Origin: VRUE01 sp963717375
GTDB taxonomy: Bacteria > Actinomycetota > Thermoleophilia > Solirubrobacterales > 70-9
NCBI GenBank assembly: GCA_963717375.1
Contig: OY970329.1
Coordinates: forward strand, 2,823,073-2,887,072
Direction of reading: 5' to 3'
Length of the DNA stretch: 64,000 nt
Shown here: positions 25,821 through 34,061 of the stretch, in pieces
Layout: every line of letters starts with the position of its first letter
Numbering within the stretch: position 1 is the stretch's first letter
Notes under the pieces: model-generated
Databases searched by the model: none
Seen by the model: the letters and a program-made list of their open reading frames with translations, nothing else
Told to the model about the DNA's origin: nothing
Translations under genes and position numbers: made by a program

Positions 25821-27461
25821 ATGGGGCGGAGACGGATTCGGCGGCAGGCAGCTCTATGCGCAGCGCTCTCGGCGCTGCTCTGTTTCGTCGCGGGCGCTGG
25901 GCGTGCGGCAGCCGTCGCCGAACCCGAACCCGGCCCGGCGGGGTGGATGTATGAGCCGGGGACGCTGGTGGTTATCGATCTGGGCCTGACCTCGCCCGAA
26001 AAAGCCAAACTCGAAGCCGAACCGCTCGAATACGTCAAGGGCACGATCTCGTTGGCGAAAACCGACGGTACGCCGGGGGGCATCGAAGCGCCGCTGACGC
26101 CGACGCCGCTGCCGGTCGAAGTTCGCCTCAAGGGCAACGCCCTCGGCTCCTTTCGGAAACTGGATCAAAAGGCCGGCTTCAAGCTGAAGTTCAAGAAAAC
26201 CGAACCCTTCCTCGGGGTCTTGCGCAAGATGACCCTGAACAACATGGTCGAGGATCCGTCGATGATCCACGAGACGCTTGCCTACAGCGTCTTTCGCCGC
26301 GCCGGGATCGCCGCGCCGCGAACCGGCTTCGCCGATGTGCGACTCAACGGAGAAGACTTCGGCACCTACCTCAACCTCGAGAACCTCGACAAGGTCAATC
26401 TCGAACGCTGGTTCGGAAAATTCGAAGAACCGCCCCAGCACCTCTACGAGGGCGAATACGGGGTTGACGTGACCCCCGGTGTCGCGGCCCTCACCGGTAA
26501 AGCGGGCGGTTTCGAAGTCGACGAGGGCAAAGAAGAAAACGTCGAAGATCTCGAAGCCCTGGTTGCCGCGGTCAATGGCAGCAAAGGTCCGGGCTGGTCG
26601 GCCTCCGTCTCTCTGGTCGCCGACCTCGAAGAGATGACGCGGATGTGGGCGGTGGAGAAATACATCGGCCACTGGGACGGATACTCGGGCGAAGCCGCGC
26701 CGCTGAAGCCGAACAACTACTACCTCTACAGCGATCCGGCCGGTCGCTTCCAGATGCTGCCCTGGGGCACCGACAACACCTGGCAGCCCTACAGGCGAAC
26801 AGAATTCGGCGGCGAAGCGGGGCTGTTGTTCGACGACTGCCTGGCCGACCCCGCCTGCGGCGTGCTCTACCGCCAGGCGCTGCGCCGACTGCAGGCAATT
26901 GTTCCCGGCCTAGAGCTCGACTCGCTCGCCGTGAAAACCGCCGCCTTGCTCAAGCCCTGGCAGGAAGCCGAACAGGGCAATGGCAGAAGCGAGCACACCC
27001 TGGCGGAAATCAAGACCGGTGTCGATGAAACTCGCGAGTTCATCGCCGACCGGCCGGACGACCTTGCCGCCTTCCTCGGCCCCGAAGAATCGTCGCCTGA
27101 GACGCCGGCGCCGGGCGCCTCGCCCGCCTCATCCCCGGCCGCAAGCGTGCCGAGCCTCTACGTAGGCCACTCCCGCCGTGATCGCGGCGACCTCGTCACC
27201 CATCTCTGGCTGGCCGGCCCCGGCGTCGTTACGCAAGCGGCCGCGATCAAGACGGCACAGGGCTCGCGCAGGGTCTGCTCGGTGCAGGTCACGGAGACGA
27301 ATGGGGGCGGGCAGGATGTCCGCTGCCAACTTTCCGGTTCGGTCCTGGCTCGGTTGGGATCACACGGCGTGGTGCTGAAGATCAGGACGACTTTTACTCC
27401 TCAGGGTGCCGACTTCGAAGCGGCGATTCGCCGCGTCCACCTGCCCCGCAACTCCCCGTAG
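25821..27461 (+). CDS. Secreted CotH-kinase-family protein
   Basis: 546 residues with a Sec signal peptide (ALCAALSALLCFVAGAGRAAA). The CotH core shows VRLKGNALGSFRKLDQKAGFKLKF, MTLNNMVEDPSMIHETLAY, GEDFGTYLNLENLDK, NNYYLYSDPAGRFQMLPWGTD and DDCLADPACGVLYRQAL. CotH proteins are atypical secreted protein kinases in spore formers and also occur in non-sporulating bacteria, where the target is unknown. Pro/Ala linker near residue 420, then a beta-rich ~100-residue C-terminal domain. Glu codons are nearly all GAA. ATG 25821. Confidence 0.88.
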   Translation: MGRRRIRRQAALCAALSALLCFVAGAGRAAAVAEPEPGPAGWMYEPGTLVVIDLGLTSPEKAKLEAEPLEYVKGTISLAKTDGTPGGIEAPLTPTPLPVEVRLKGNALGSFRKLDQKAGFKLKFKKTEPFLGVLRKMTLNNMVEDPSMIHETLAYSVFRRAGIAAPRTGFADVRLNGEDFGTYLNLENLDKVNLERWFGKFEEPPQHLYEGEYGVDVTPGVAALTGKAGGFEVDEGKEENVEDLEALVAAVNGSKGPGWSASVSLVADLEEMTRMWAVEKYIGHWDGYSGEAAPLKPNNYYLYSDPAGRFQMLPWGTDNTWQPYRRTEFGGEAGLLFDDCLADPACGVLYRQALRRLQAIVPGLELDSLAVKTAALLKPWQEAEQGNGRSEHTLAEIKTGVDETREFIADRPDDLAAFLGPEESSPETPAPGASPASSPAASVPSLYVGHSRRDRGDLVTHLWLAGPGVVTQAAAIKTAQGSRRVCSVQVTETNGGGQDVRCQLSGSVLARLGSHGVVLKIRTTFTPQGADFEAAIRRVHLPRNSP

Positions 27462-27543
27462 AAAGCGAGAGCGTCTTTCCTCGATCGAGAGGGAGTCTGC
27501 ACGCGCCGTCGCCGGCCGGCAAGAAGCACTCGGGCGCGCCTCG

Positions 27544-27549
27544 TAGAGT
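27544..27549 (+). promoter_or_regulatory. -10 box TAGAGT for polA
   Basis: TAGAGT ends 8 nt before the polA ATG. Probably leaderless. Confidence 0.4.
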
Positions 27550-27557
27550 GGCGGCGA

Positions 27558-30188
27558 ATGACCGAGAACCGGCCCGAGCTCTTTCTGATCGACGGCAACT
27601 CGCTTGCCTACCGAGCCTTCTTTGCGCTACCCGAGTCGATCGGGACCAGCGACGGGCGGCCCACCAACGCGATCTATGGGCTGGCCTCGATGCTGGTCAA
27701 GATCATCGATGAGCATCGGCCCGCCGGGGTCGTCGTCGCCTGGGACGCCGGCATGTCGGGGCGAGAGGTCACTTACGACCTCTACAAGGCCCAGCGCAAA
27801 CCGCGTCCCGACCTGCTGCGCGAGCAGTGGCCTCACCTGATGCCGCTGGTCGAGGCCTTCGGCTACACCAACGTCAAGGTCGAGGGCTACGAGGCCGACG
27901 ACGTGATTGCCTCGCTGGCCCGCCAGGCGCGGGAAGAGGGGATCGCGGTGATGGTCGTCACCGGCGACCGCGACGCCTACCAGATGGTCGGCGAGGGGAT
28001 CCGCGTGATGAGCACCTCGCGCGGGATCACCGAGACCAAGATCTACGACAGCGAGGCGGTTACGGAGCGCTACGGGGTCCCTCCCGAGCTGATCACCGAC
28101 CTGATGGGCCTGCGCGGCGACACCTCCGACAACATCCCGGGCGTGCCGGGGATCGGCGAGAAGACCGCGACCCAGCTGCTGCAGCAGTTCGGCTCGCTGG
28201 AGAAGGTGCTGGAAAGCGTCGATGAGATCTCCGGCGCCAAGCGCAAGCAGAACCTGGTCGAGCACGCCGATGACGCGCGGATGTCGCAGCAACTGGCGAC
28301 GCTGCAGTACGACATCGAGACCGGGGTGAACCTGGCCGCCGCGATGAATTCCGAGCCCGACCGCGGCGCCCTGCGTGACTTCATGCGCGAGTTTGAGCTC
28401 CGGGCCGTGCTCGAGCGGCTGGAAGAAGCGCTACCCGAAGGCGACGCTGTTCCCGGTCGCAGCGTCGAGACCGAGCTCGAGGTCGAGGCGGTGGAGGGAA
28501 CTCCGGCCGACCTCGGCGGGGAGAGCGCAGTTGCCCTGGCGATCGACGGCGACCGCTGGGCGGCGGCCGACGGTGAGCGGATCGTCGCCGGCTCCGCGAG
28601 CCACGACGAGCTGGCGGTGGGCCTCGGCTCGCGCCCGCTCGTCGCCCACGACGTCAAGTCGCTCGGCGGTGGCCGCCACGGCTTGCTTGCCGCCGCCGCG
28701 CGCGAGGGGGTTGAGCCGCGGCTCGACCACGACACGATGCTTGCCGCTTACCTATTGGAGCCGCAGCGGCGCACTTACGAGCTGACCGAGTTGGCGGCCG
28801 ACGCCGGGATCGGCATCGCTGCTGGCGCGGCTCCAGCCGGCGATGCCGATGACGGTCAGCTCTCGCTCGATGGCGAGGAGGGCGAGGCGGGCCTCGACCC
28901 GGCCGAGGAGGCGCGCCTGGTCGCGGCTCTGGCAGATGTTCAGCGTCCCCGCATTGAGGAGCTGGGCCTCGGACATCTGCTCAGCGAGGTCGAGCTGCCG
29001 CTTGTCCACGTCCTCGCCGCGATGGAGCGCGAGGGGCTGAAGCTCGACGCCAAACGCCTGGCTGAGGTCGGCGCCGGCTTCGCTGAGCGGATCGCGACGC
29101 TGGAGAAAGAGATCTACGAGCACGCCGGCGAGGAGTTCACGATCGGCTCCCCGCAGCAGGTCGGACGCATCCTCTTCGAGGAGCTCGGCCTGACCCGCAA
29201 GCGACGCGGCAAAACTGGCTACTCGACCGATGCCCGCGTGCTCGCCCAGATCAGCGACGAGCACCCGATCGTCGAGAAGATCGAGTCCTGGCGCGAGCTG
29301 ACCAAGTTGAAGAACACCTACCTCGACTCGCTGCCCGACCTGATCGACCCGGCAACCGGCCGCGTCCACACCACCTTCAACCAGGCGGCGACGACCACCG
29401 GCCGTCTCTCCAGCACCAACCCCAACCTGCAGAACATCCCGATCCGGACCGAGATCGGCCGACCCGTCCGCGCCTGCTTCGTTGCTGAGGAGGGCGCTCA
29501 GCTGCTCTCCGCCGACTACAGCCAGGTCGAGCTGCGGGTGCTCGCCCACGTTGCCGACGAGGAGGTACTCAAGGAGATCTTCCGCGCCAAAGAAGACGTT
29601 CACGCGGCGACCGCGGCGGAGGTCTTCGACATCGCCCGCGAGGACGTCGACGTCGGCCAGCGCTCGAAGGCGAAGATGGTCAACTTCGGCATCGTCTACG
29701 GCCTCACCGGCTTCGGTCTCGCCGACCGGCTCAACATCCCGCGCAAAGAGGGCGAGGAATTCGTCTCCCGCTATCTGGAGCGCTTCCCCGCCGTGCGCGC
29801 CTTCCGCGAGCAGGTAGTGGAACGGGCGCAGGAGGAGGGCTACGTGACGACGCTGATGGGGAGGCGGCGGTCGATCCCCGAGCTGCGCTCGAGCAATCCC
29901 AACACGCGGCGCCTCGGCGAGCGGCTCGCCGTCAATACCGTGATTCAGGGCACCGCCGCCGACATCATCAAGGTGGCGATGGTGCGTTGCCGGCGGGCGC
30001 TGGCGGAGACCGGGGGGGAGACCCGCATCGTCTTGCAGATCCACGACGAGCTCCTCTTCGAGGGCCCGCCGGAGGAGATGGACGGCGCGGTCGAGCTGGT
30101 GCGGCGCGAGATGTGCGCTGCCTACCAGCTCGACCCACCGCTCGAGGTGGATATCGGCGTCGGCGCGGACTGGCTCGACGCCAAGTAG
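27558..30188 (+). CDS. polA: DNA polymerase I, proofreading domain degenerate
   Basis: 876 residues. The 5'-3' exonuclease domain (1-~290) has FLIDGNSLAYRAFFA, YEADDVIAS, VTGDRDAYQMV and the GVPGIGEKTA H3TH. The middle domain (~310-440) lacks a recognisable DEDD set (it reads VALAIDGDRW where Asp-x-Glu is expected), so 3'-5' proofreading is probably absent, as in other actinobacteria. The polymerase domain has motif A SADYSQVELR, motif B RSKAKMVNFGIVYG and motif C QIHDELLFE. It converges with the repeat-protein gene with only 1 nt between stops. Confidence 0.96.
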   Translation: MTENRPELFLIDGNSLAYRAFFALPESIGTSDGRPTNAIYGLASMLVKIIDEHRPAGVVVAWDAGMSGREVTYDLYKAQRKPRPDLLREQWPHLMPLVEAFGYTNVKVEGYEADDVIASLARQAREEGIAVMVVTGDRDAYQMVGEGIRVMSTSRGITETKIYDSEAVTERYGVPPELITDLMGLRGDTSDNIPGVPGIGEKTATQLLQQFGSLEKVLESVDEISGAKRKQNLVEHADDARMSQQLATLQYDIETGVNLAAAMNSEPDRGALRDFMREFELRAVLERLEEALPEGDAVPGRSVETELEVEAVEGTPADLGGESAVALAIDGDRWAAADGERIVAGSASHDELAVGLGSRPLVAHDVKSLGGGRHGLLAAAAREGVEPRLDHDTMLAAYLLEPQRRTYELTELAADAGIGIAAGAAPAGDADDGQLSLDGEEGEAGLDPAEEARLVAALADVQRPRIEELGLGHLLSEVELPLVHVLAAMEREGLKLDAKRLAEVGAGFAERIATLEKEIYEHAGEEFTIGSPQQVGRILFEELGLTRKRRGKTGYSTDARVLAQISDEHPIVEKIESWRELTKLKNTYLDSLPDLIDPATGRVHTTFNQAATTTGRLSSTNPNLQNIPIRTEIGRPVRACFVAEEGAQLLSADYSQVELRVLAHVADEEVLKEIFRAKEDVHAATAAEVFDIAREDVDVGQRSKAKMVNFGIVYGLTGFGLADRLNIPRKEGEEFVSRYLERFPAVRAFREQVVERAQEEGYVTTLMGRRRSIPELRSSNPNTRRLGERLAVNTVIQGTAADIIKVAMVRCRRALAETGGETRIVLQIHDELLFEGPPEEMDGAVELVRREMCAAYQLDPPLEVDIGVGADWLDAK

Positions 30189-30189
30189 C

Positions 30190-30819
30190 TCAGTCGGCCA
30201 GCTCGACCTCGTCGAAGGTCGCGCTGCCGTGCTTGAGCTCCAGATCTGCCTCCTCGACAGTCGCGCCGACGATCAGGTCCGAGGTCGTGCAGTTGGCGCC
30301 CGTCCCGTTGTCGTCGTGGCCGCTCGGTCCACGGCCGGAGTGCGATGAGCCGGGTCCGGAGTTGTCGCCGCCGTTGTCGTCGCCTGGCTCTTGGCCATGG
30401 TTCCCGTGGTCGTCACCGGGCTCTTCTCCGTGACCACCGTTGTCGTCGCCCGGCTCTTCCCCGTGCCCGCCGTTGTCATCTCCGGCCTCTTCGCCATGGC
30501 CGCCGCGGTCATCGCCCGGCTCTTCCTCGCCGTGGCGAGCGCGGGTTGAGACGTCGGGCGAGTGCTCGTCCTCGCACTTGATCCGGGTCCGGTCGGTGAT
30601 CAGGCCGCTGACCGTGTCGCCACCGAAGAGGGTGATCGTCAGTCGACCGGTCGCGGTCTCGAAGGACGCGATCCTGCCCGCGTTCTCGTCGCGCTGCTTC
30701 CGGCGGTCGTGGTGGCCGTCCCTGGCGGCGGCAATTCCTGCCACTGCCAGCATCGCGAGCGCAACCGCTGTGGCGAGCACGAGACCGGCACGGGCTCGTC
30801 TTGCTTGGGGGCGAATCAT
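30190..30819 (-). CDS. Secreted DUF5666-like protein with 11-residue Asp/Glu/His repeats
   Basis: 209 residues from ATG 30819, chosen because AGGAGG lies 6 nt upstream. Signal peptide ~1-31 (LVLATAVALAMLAVAGIAAA). A small beta domain follows (GRIASFETATGRLTITLFGG, TVSGLITDRTRIKC), resembling DUF5666. Next comes a tandem repeat of GGHGEEPGDDN-type units (~100-155), then a Ser/Gly/His-rich spacer and TSDLIVGATVEEADLEL. The repeats could bind divalent cations; that is inference. It lies directly downstream of the sigma-factor gene, whose extracellular tail has a similar composition. Confidence 0.75.
   Translation of the reverse strand: MIRPQARRARAGLVLATAVALAMLAVAGIAAARDGHHDRRKQRDENAGRIASFETATGRLTITLFGGDTVSGLITDRTRIKCEDEHSPDVSTRARHGEEEPGDDRGGHGEEAGDDNGGHGEEPGDDNGGHGEEPGDDHGNHGQEPGDDNGGDNSGPGSSHSGRGPSGHDDNGTGANCTTSDLIVGATVEEADLELKHGSATFDEVELAD
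30386..30517 (-). repeat. 33-nt tandem coding repeats (four full units)
   Basis: Units begin at 30386, 30419, 30452 and 30485, with partial copies either side. Each encodes one GGHGEEPGDDN-like peptide on the minus strand. Exact 33-nt periodicity suggests expansion by slippage or recombination. Confidence 0.85.
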
Positions 30820-30900
30820 CGTTTCCTCCTTGGTTGGTGAAGTCACGTTCACCAGCACAACCCTGAGGCGGCGCGAAGATCACGGAATCGTTCGGCCGGC

Positions 30901-32307
30901 TCAGCCGTCGCTGGAATCGCCGCTGGATCCCGAGCCCGATCCGGACGACCCGCCCGAACCCGATCCATCGCTCGACCCTCCGCCGCCGCTGCTTTCGCTG
31001 CCACCACTGGTTTCGATCGGTGCCTGAGTTTCGCTCGGTCCTGGGCCGCCGCTCGAGCCACTTCCGTCTCCGCCGCCGTCGGAGGCGAGGTCATCGGTTA
31101 GATCGTTGCTGCCGGAGTGGTCGCTTGCGCTGGAGCCCCCGCCGGGACCGGATGATTCGCCGCCGTCACCGTTGCCGCTGCCCCCGTGGCCGCCGCTGCC
31201 GCTGGAGCCACGACCGCTGCTGCCACTGCTGCCGGAGTGGCTGTCCTCACCACCTGGCCCGCTGCTGCCGTCGTGATGGTCGCCGGGCTCCGCGCTGCTT
31301 AGGTGATCGTCCCCCGATCCTGGCCCGCTATTGACGTCGTCGTCGTTTCCCGACTCTTCTCGATGTCCGCGGCGATCGTCGCCCCGCTCGTTCTTTCCGT
31401 GGCCCCGATGGTCGCCGCGCTCGCCCTTGCCGTCATCGCCTCGCCCGCGCCCGGATTGGTCGTCGCTTGTCGCCCCTGGAGCGGTGAGCGCGGGCGGGAC
31501 GACGGCCTCGTCCCGGGAGGCACTGCGTACGGCCGCTGGCTGCTGCTGATGCCGGGTGGCGTGGCGCCCGTCGTGGATCGCAACGCCCGCGCCGACCGCC
31601 CCGGCTACCAGCACGGATGCGGTTACGGCCTTCAGCGCCACCCCAGCTCCGACGGTTCCTCCCGCCCCCGCGGCAACCTCCGCCGTGCCCATCGATCCAG
31701 CCGCGAGCAAGGTCTTCAGCAACGGCAACGGAACGAGCATCCCGGCCCCGTCGCGCAACGCCTGGCGGGCCCGGTGGATCGCCTGGCGGGCGGCGCCACC
31801 GCTGACTCCCAGCGCCGTCGCGATCTCCTCGTGGCTGAGGCCTTCCATCTCCCGCATCACGATCGCCGCCCGCTGCGCCTCGGGCAGCGAGCGCAGGCGG
31901 TGCATCAGGTCGGTCAGCTCTTCGCGCCGCTCCAGCGTCTCGGCCGGGCTCTCGCCGCCGGCGATCGCCTCCGCCAGTAGCTCCGGTGTCGGCGGGCTGT
32001 CGCGCAGGTCGTTGAGCGCGGTGTTGCGCACGATCCGAAACAGCCAGGGGCGTAGCTCGATCTCGGTGTCGTTACGGCGCAGCGCAAGCAGGGCCTTGGA
32101 GAACGCGTCCTGGGTGACGTCTTCGCCGCGTGAGCCGACGATCGCGATCGCGTAGCGGGTCAGCGCCTTGCCGTAGCGCCGAACGATCTCCTCAAAGGCG
32201 TTCTCGTAGCCATCGCGCACCAACGCCACCAGGCGGCGGTCCGGCTGCGCGCGCAGGGCGGGTCCGAGCAAGAAGCGGGAGGCGGTTATCTCGGCTGGCG
32301 GTGGCAT
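30901..32307 (-). CDS. ECF sigma factor with C-terminal TM helix and long extracellular tail
   Basis: 468 residues. Sigma region 2 (~25-100: YENAFEEIVRRYGKAL, DVTQDAFSKALLAL, RPWLFRIVRNTALNDLRD) and region 4 (~130-190: LRSLPEAQRAAIVMREMEGLSHEEIATALGVS, QAIHRARQALRDG) are intact. A hydrophobic segment at ~223-244 (KAVTASVLVAGAVGAGVAI) and ~220 residues of Asp/His/Gly/Ser-rich low-complexity sequence follow. The predicted layout is cytosolic sigma, one TM helix, external tail. No separate anti-sigma gene is adjacent, so the tail itself may hold or sense. ATG 32307. It shares an operon with the repeat protein 81 nt downstream. Confidence 0.82.
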   Translation of the reverse strand: MPPPAEITASRFLLGPALRAQPDRRLVALVRDGYENAFEEIVRRYGKALTRYAIAIVGSRGEDVTQDAFSKALLALRRNDTEIELRPWLFRIVRNTALNDLRDSPPTPELLAEAIAGGESPAETLERREELTDLMHRLRSLPEAQRAAIVMREMEGLSHEEIATALGVSGGAARQAIHRARQALRDGAGMLVPLPLLKTLLAAGSMGTAEVAAGAGGTVGAGVALKAVTASVLVAGAVGAGVAIHDGRHATRHQQQPAAVRSASRDEAVVPPALTAPGATSDDQSGRGRGDDGKGERGDHRGHGKNERGDDRRGHREESGNDDDVNSGPGSGDDHLSSAEPGDHHDGSSGPGGEDSHSGSSGSSGRGSSGSGGHGGSGNGDGGESSGPGGGSSASDHSGSNDLTDDLASDGGGDGSGSSGGPGPSETQAPIETSGGSESSGGGGSSDGSGSGGSSGSGSGSSGDSSDG

Positions 32308-32361
32308 CTACGTGTGGATGGTCCCTTCGGGTTACTGATAAGACAACGGCCCAGTTCACCG

Positions 32362-32409
32362 CTGACTTCGTGTTTAGTCGTGCATACGGCTGAGTAAAGA
32401 CGAACTCAG
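32362..32409. repeat. Family D palindrome, copy 2 (48 nt)
   Basis: Arms CTGACTTCGTGTTTA and TAAAGACGAACTCAG pair with two mismatches around an 18-nt centre containing GTGCATACGG. It aligns end to end with the 46280 copy. It lies between the divergent sigma-factor and DMT genes, so it could affect either promoter. Confidence 0.7.
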
Positions 32410-32475
32410 AATCTGCTCGCTCACCTGCTGAACACATGATCGAGGCGAAAATCACGCAACGAGAGGTTCGGGGCC

Positions 32476-32913
32476 TTGGATAGGGGACTGGCGGTCCTGC
32501 TAACCGCCGCTGCCGGCGGCCTGATCGCCCTGCAGGCGCCGATCAACGCCGGCTTGGGACGCTCGACCGGCGGGCTGCCGGCGGCGCTTGTCTCCTTCGG
32601 CGTCGGCACGATCGCGCTCGCCGCGATCGTCGTCCTCAGCGGCAAGGCCGGCGGCCTTGGCTCGGCCTTCGACGTCAGTTGGTACTACCTGCTCGGCGGC
32701 CTGCTCGGGGCTGTCTACGTCGCCAACGCCCTGGTCGCCGTGAGCGTGATCGGGGCCGGGGGAGTGGCGGCGGCGACGATCACCGGCCAGCTCACCTTCT
32801 CGGTCCTGATCGACCGCTTCGGGCTCTTCGGCCTAGACCAGGTTGCGCTCGGCCCCGAGCGCGTGGCCGGCATCGTCCTGCTCCTGGCCGGCACCGTTCT
32901 GATCGTGCGCTGA
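32476..32913 (+). CDS. DMT-superfamily protein (YdcZ/DUF606 type)
   Basis: 145 residues, five predicted TM helices (LAVLLTAAAGGLIAL, ALVSFGVGTIALAAIVVL, YYLLGGLLGAVYVANALVAV, VAAATITGQLTFSVLI, VAGIVLLLAGTVLIV). The repeat-half architecture and the QAPINAGLG motif match the DUF606 family, which works as paired small subunits. The substrate is unknown. TTG start, GAGAGG upstream. Its last 81 nt overlap the 3' end of the convergent reductase gene. Confidence 0.82.
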   Translation: MDRGLAVLLTAAAGGLIALQAPINAGLGRSTGGLPAALVSFGVGTIALAAIVVLSGKAGGLGSAFDVSWYYLLGGLLGAVYVANALVAVSVIGAGGVAAATITGQLTFSVLIDRFGLFGLDQVALGPERVAGIVLLLAGTVLIVR

Positions 32914-34023
32914 GCGGTCGGCGAAGTCCGGTGGGGCGATCCGCAGGTAGTGATTGAAGGACCAATCGACGAAGCGCTTGTTGCCGAGTAGCTTGATCAT
33001 CGGCCCCAGCACCCGCGGCGGGATCTTCGGCACGAGCCGCTGTACGCGCAGCATCCAGCGGAACTTCCACTCGTGCGAGTCGTTGAACTCGGCGTAGCGG
33101 GCCGCCGCCTGCTCGCGGTCCTGCCGGCCGTCGACGACGCCGCGCAGCTCCCGTCCCAGGGCGATGCCGAAGTAGAGCGCGGTGCGGATGCCCTCGGCGC
33201 TCAGCGGCAGGCAGTGGCCGGCCGAGTCGCCGGCGAAGAAGATGCCGCCCTCGGTGCCGGGGCGGATCTTGTGCGGGATCCAGTTGCCCTGGTAGCGGAC
33301 CCTGTCGGCGTCGAGGTCTTCGGCCAGCAACTCGGTCGTCTGGCGGACGTGGAAGCGCGGGTCGAAGGAGCCGACGCCGATTCGCAGCTCGTCCTTCGCC
33401 GGGAAGGACCAGCCGTAGCCCTCGGGTACGTAACGGCGGTCGATCCAGACCTCGAGGTCGGTGCCCTGGCCCTCGGGGTGGACCTCAAGTCCGCGCGAGA
33501 GCGGTGCGTCGGGCGGCTGGAAGCCGTCACCGCTGGCCAGCATCCGCCGCCAGCCCAGCGCGTCGACGACGAGCGGGGCGGAGATCGTGCCGCGGTCGGT
33601 ATCGATCGCGATCGAGCCATCTCCGTTGGCCGGTCGCGCCCGGCCGTTCACCTTCGCCGTCTCGAAGCGGGCATCGCAGTCGCGCCAGAGCAGCTCGCAG
33701 AGCTCCCTGTAGTCGAAGGTGGAGAAGGTGAAGGGGAGGCGGAAGCGGGAGTCGCCGTGGGGGGTGTGCATCAGCAGCGAGTCGAAGCGCTGTCGCTCTG
33801 AGTCCATCAGCCCCATCGCCCGCAGCCAATCGGTCGGGATGCCGCAGGCCGAGGTCTGGCGCTCGCCGATCTCGTAGCGGTCGATGATCAGCACGTCGGC
33901 GCCCGAGCCCGCAAGCTCCCGTGCGACCGCGAGCCCAGCGAAGCTGGCGCCGCAAATCAGCACGTCATGGCTCCCCTCAAGAGGTGTCCGTTCGTCGCCC
34001 CGCTTGGTCGCTCTGGAAGGCAC
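32833..34023 (-). CDS. FAD-dependent geranylgeranyl-reductase-family oxidoreductase
   Basis: About 396 residues from GTG 34023. N-terminal FAD motif DVLICGASFAGLAVARELAGSGADVLIID, then FFAGDSAGHCLPLSAEGIRTAL near residue 275, the GD-motif that contacts FAD ribityl. This family reduces isoprenoid double bonds or hydroxylates aromatics; the substrate is not predictable. The longer frame to 34098 would cross the rpsA start, so the later start is preferred. The C-terminal ~26 residues are antisense to the DMT gene. Confidence 0.82.
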   Translation of the reverse strand: MPSRATKRGDERTPLEGSHDVLICGASFAGLAVARELAGSGADVLIIDRYEIGERQTSACGIPTDWLRAMGLMDSERQRFDSLLMHTPHGDSRFRLPFTFSTFDYRELCELLWRDCDARFETAKVNGRARPANGDGSIAIDTDRGTISAPLVVDALGWRRMLASGDGFQPPDAPLSRGLEVHPEGQGTDLEVWIDRRYVPEGYGWSFPAKDELRIGVGSFDPRFHVRQTTELLAEDLDADRVRYQGNWIPHKIRPGTEGGIFFAGDSAGHCLPLSAEGIRTALYFGIALGRELRGVVDGRQDREQAAARYAEFNDSHEWKFRWMLRVQRLVPKIPPRVLGPMIKLLGNKRFVDWSFNHYLRIAPPDFADRSAHDQNGAGQEQDDAGHALGAERNLV

Positions 34024-34047
34024 GAGGCCAAGGGTATCCGTGTCTGC

Positions 34048-34053
34048 AATAGT
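34048..34053 (+). promoter_or_regulatory. -10-like AATAGT for rpsA
   Basis: AATAGT ends 8 nt before the rpsA GTG, in a 38-nt divergent gap with the reductase gene. Confidence 0.35.
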
Positions 34054-34061
34054 TCTGCGCC

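Noticed and set aside
28932..28980. GCAGATGT...ACATCTGC inverted repeat inside polA
   Set aside because: Only 8 bp with a 33-nt spacer in conserved coding sequence; likely chance.
30386..30517. Regular ~33-nt repeats that might suggest a CRISPR array
   Set aside because: The repeats abut without spacers and are translated as an 11-residue peptide repeat in one reading frame.
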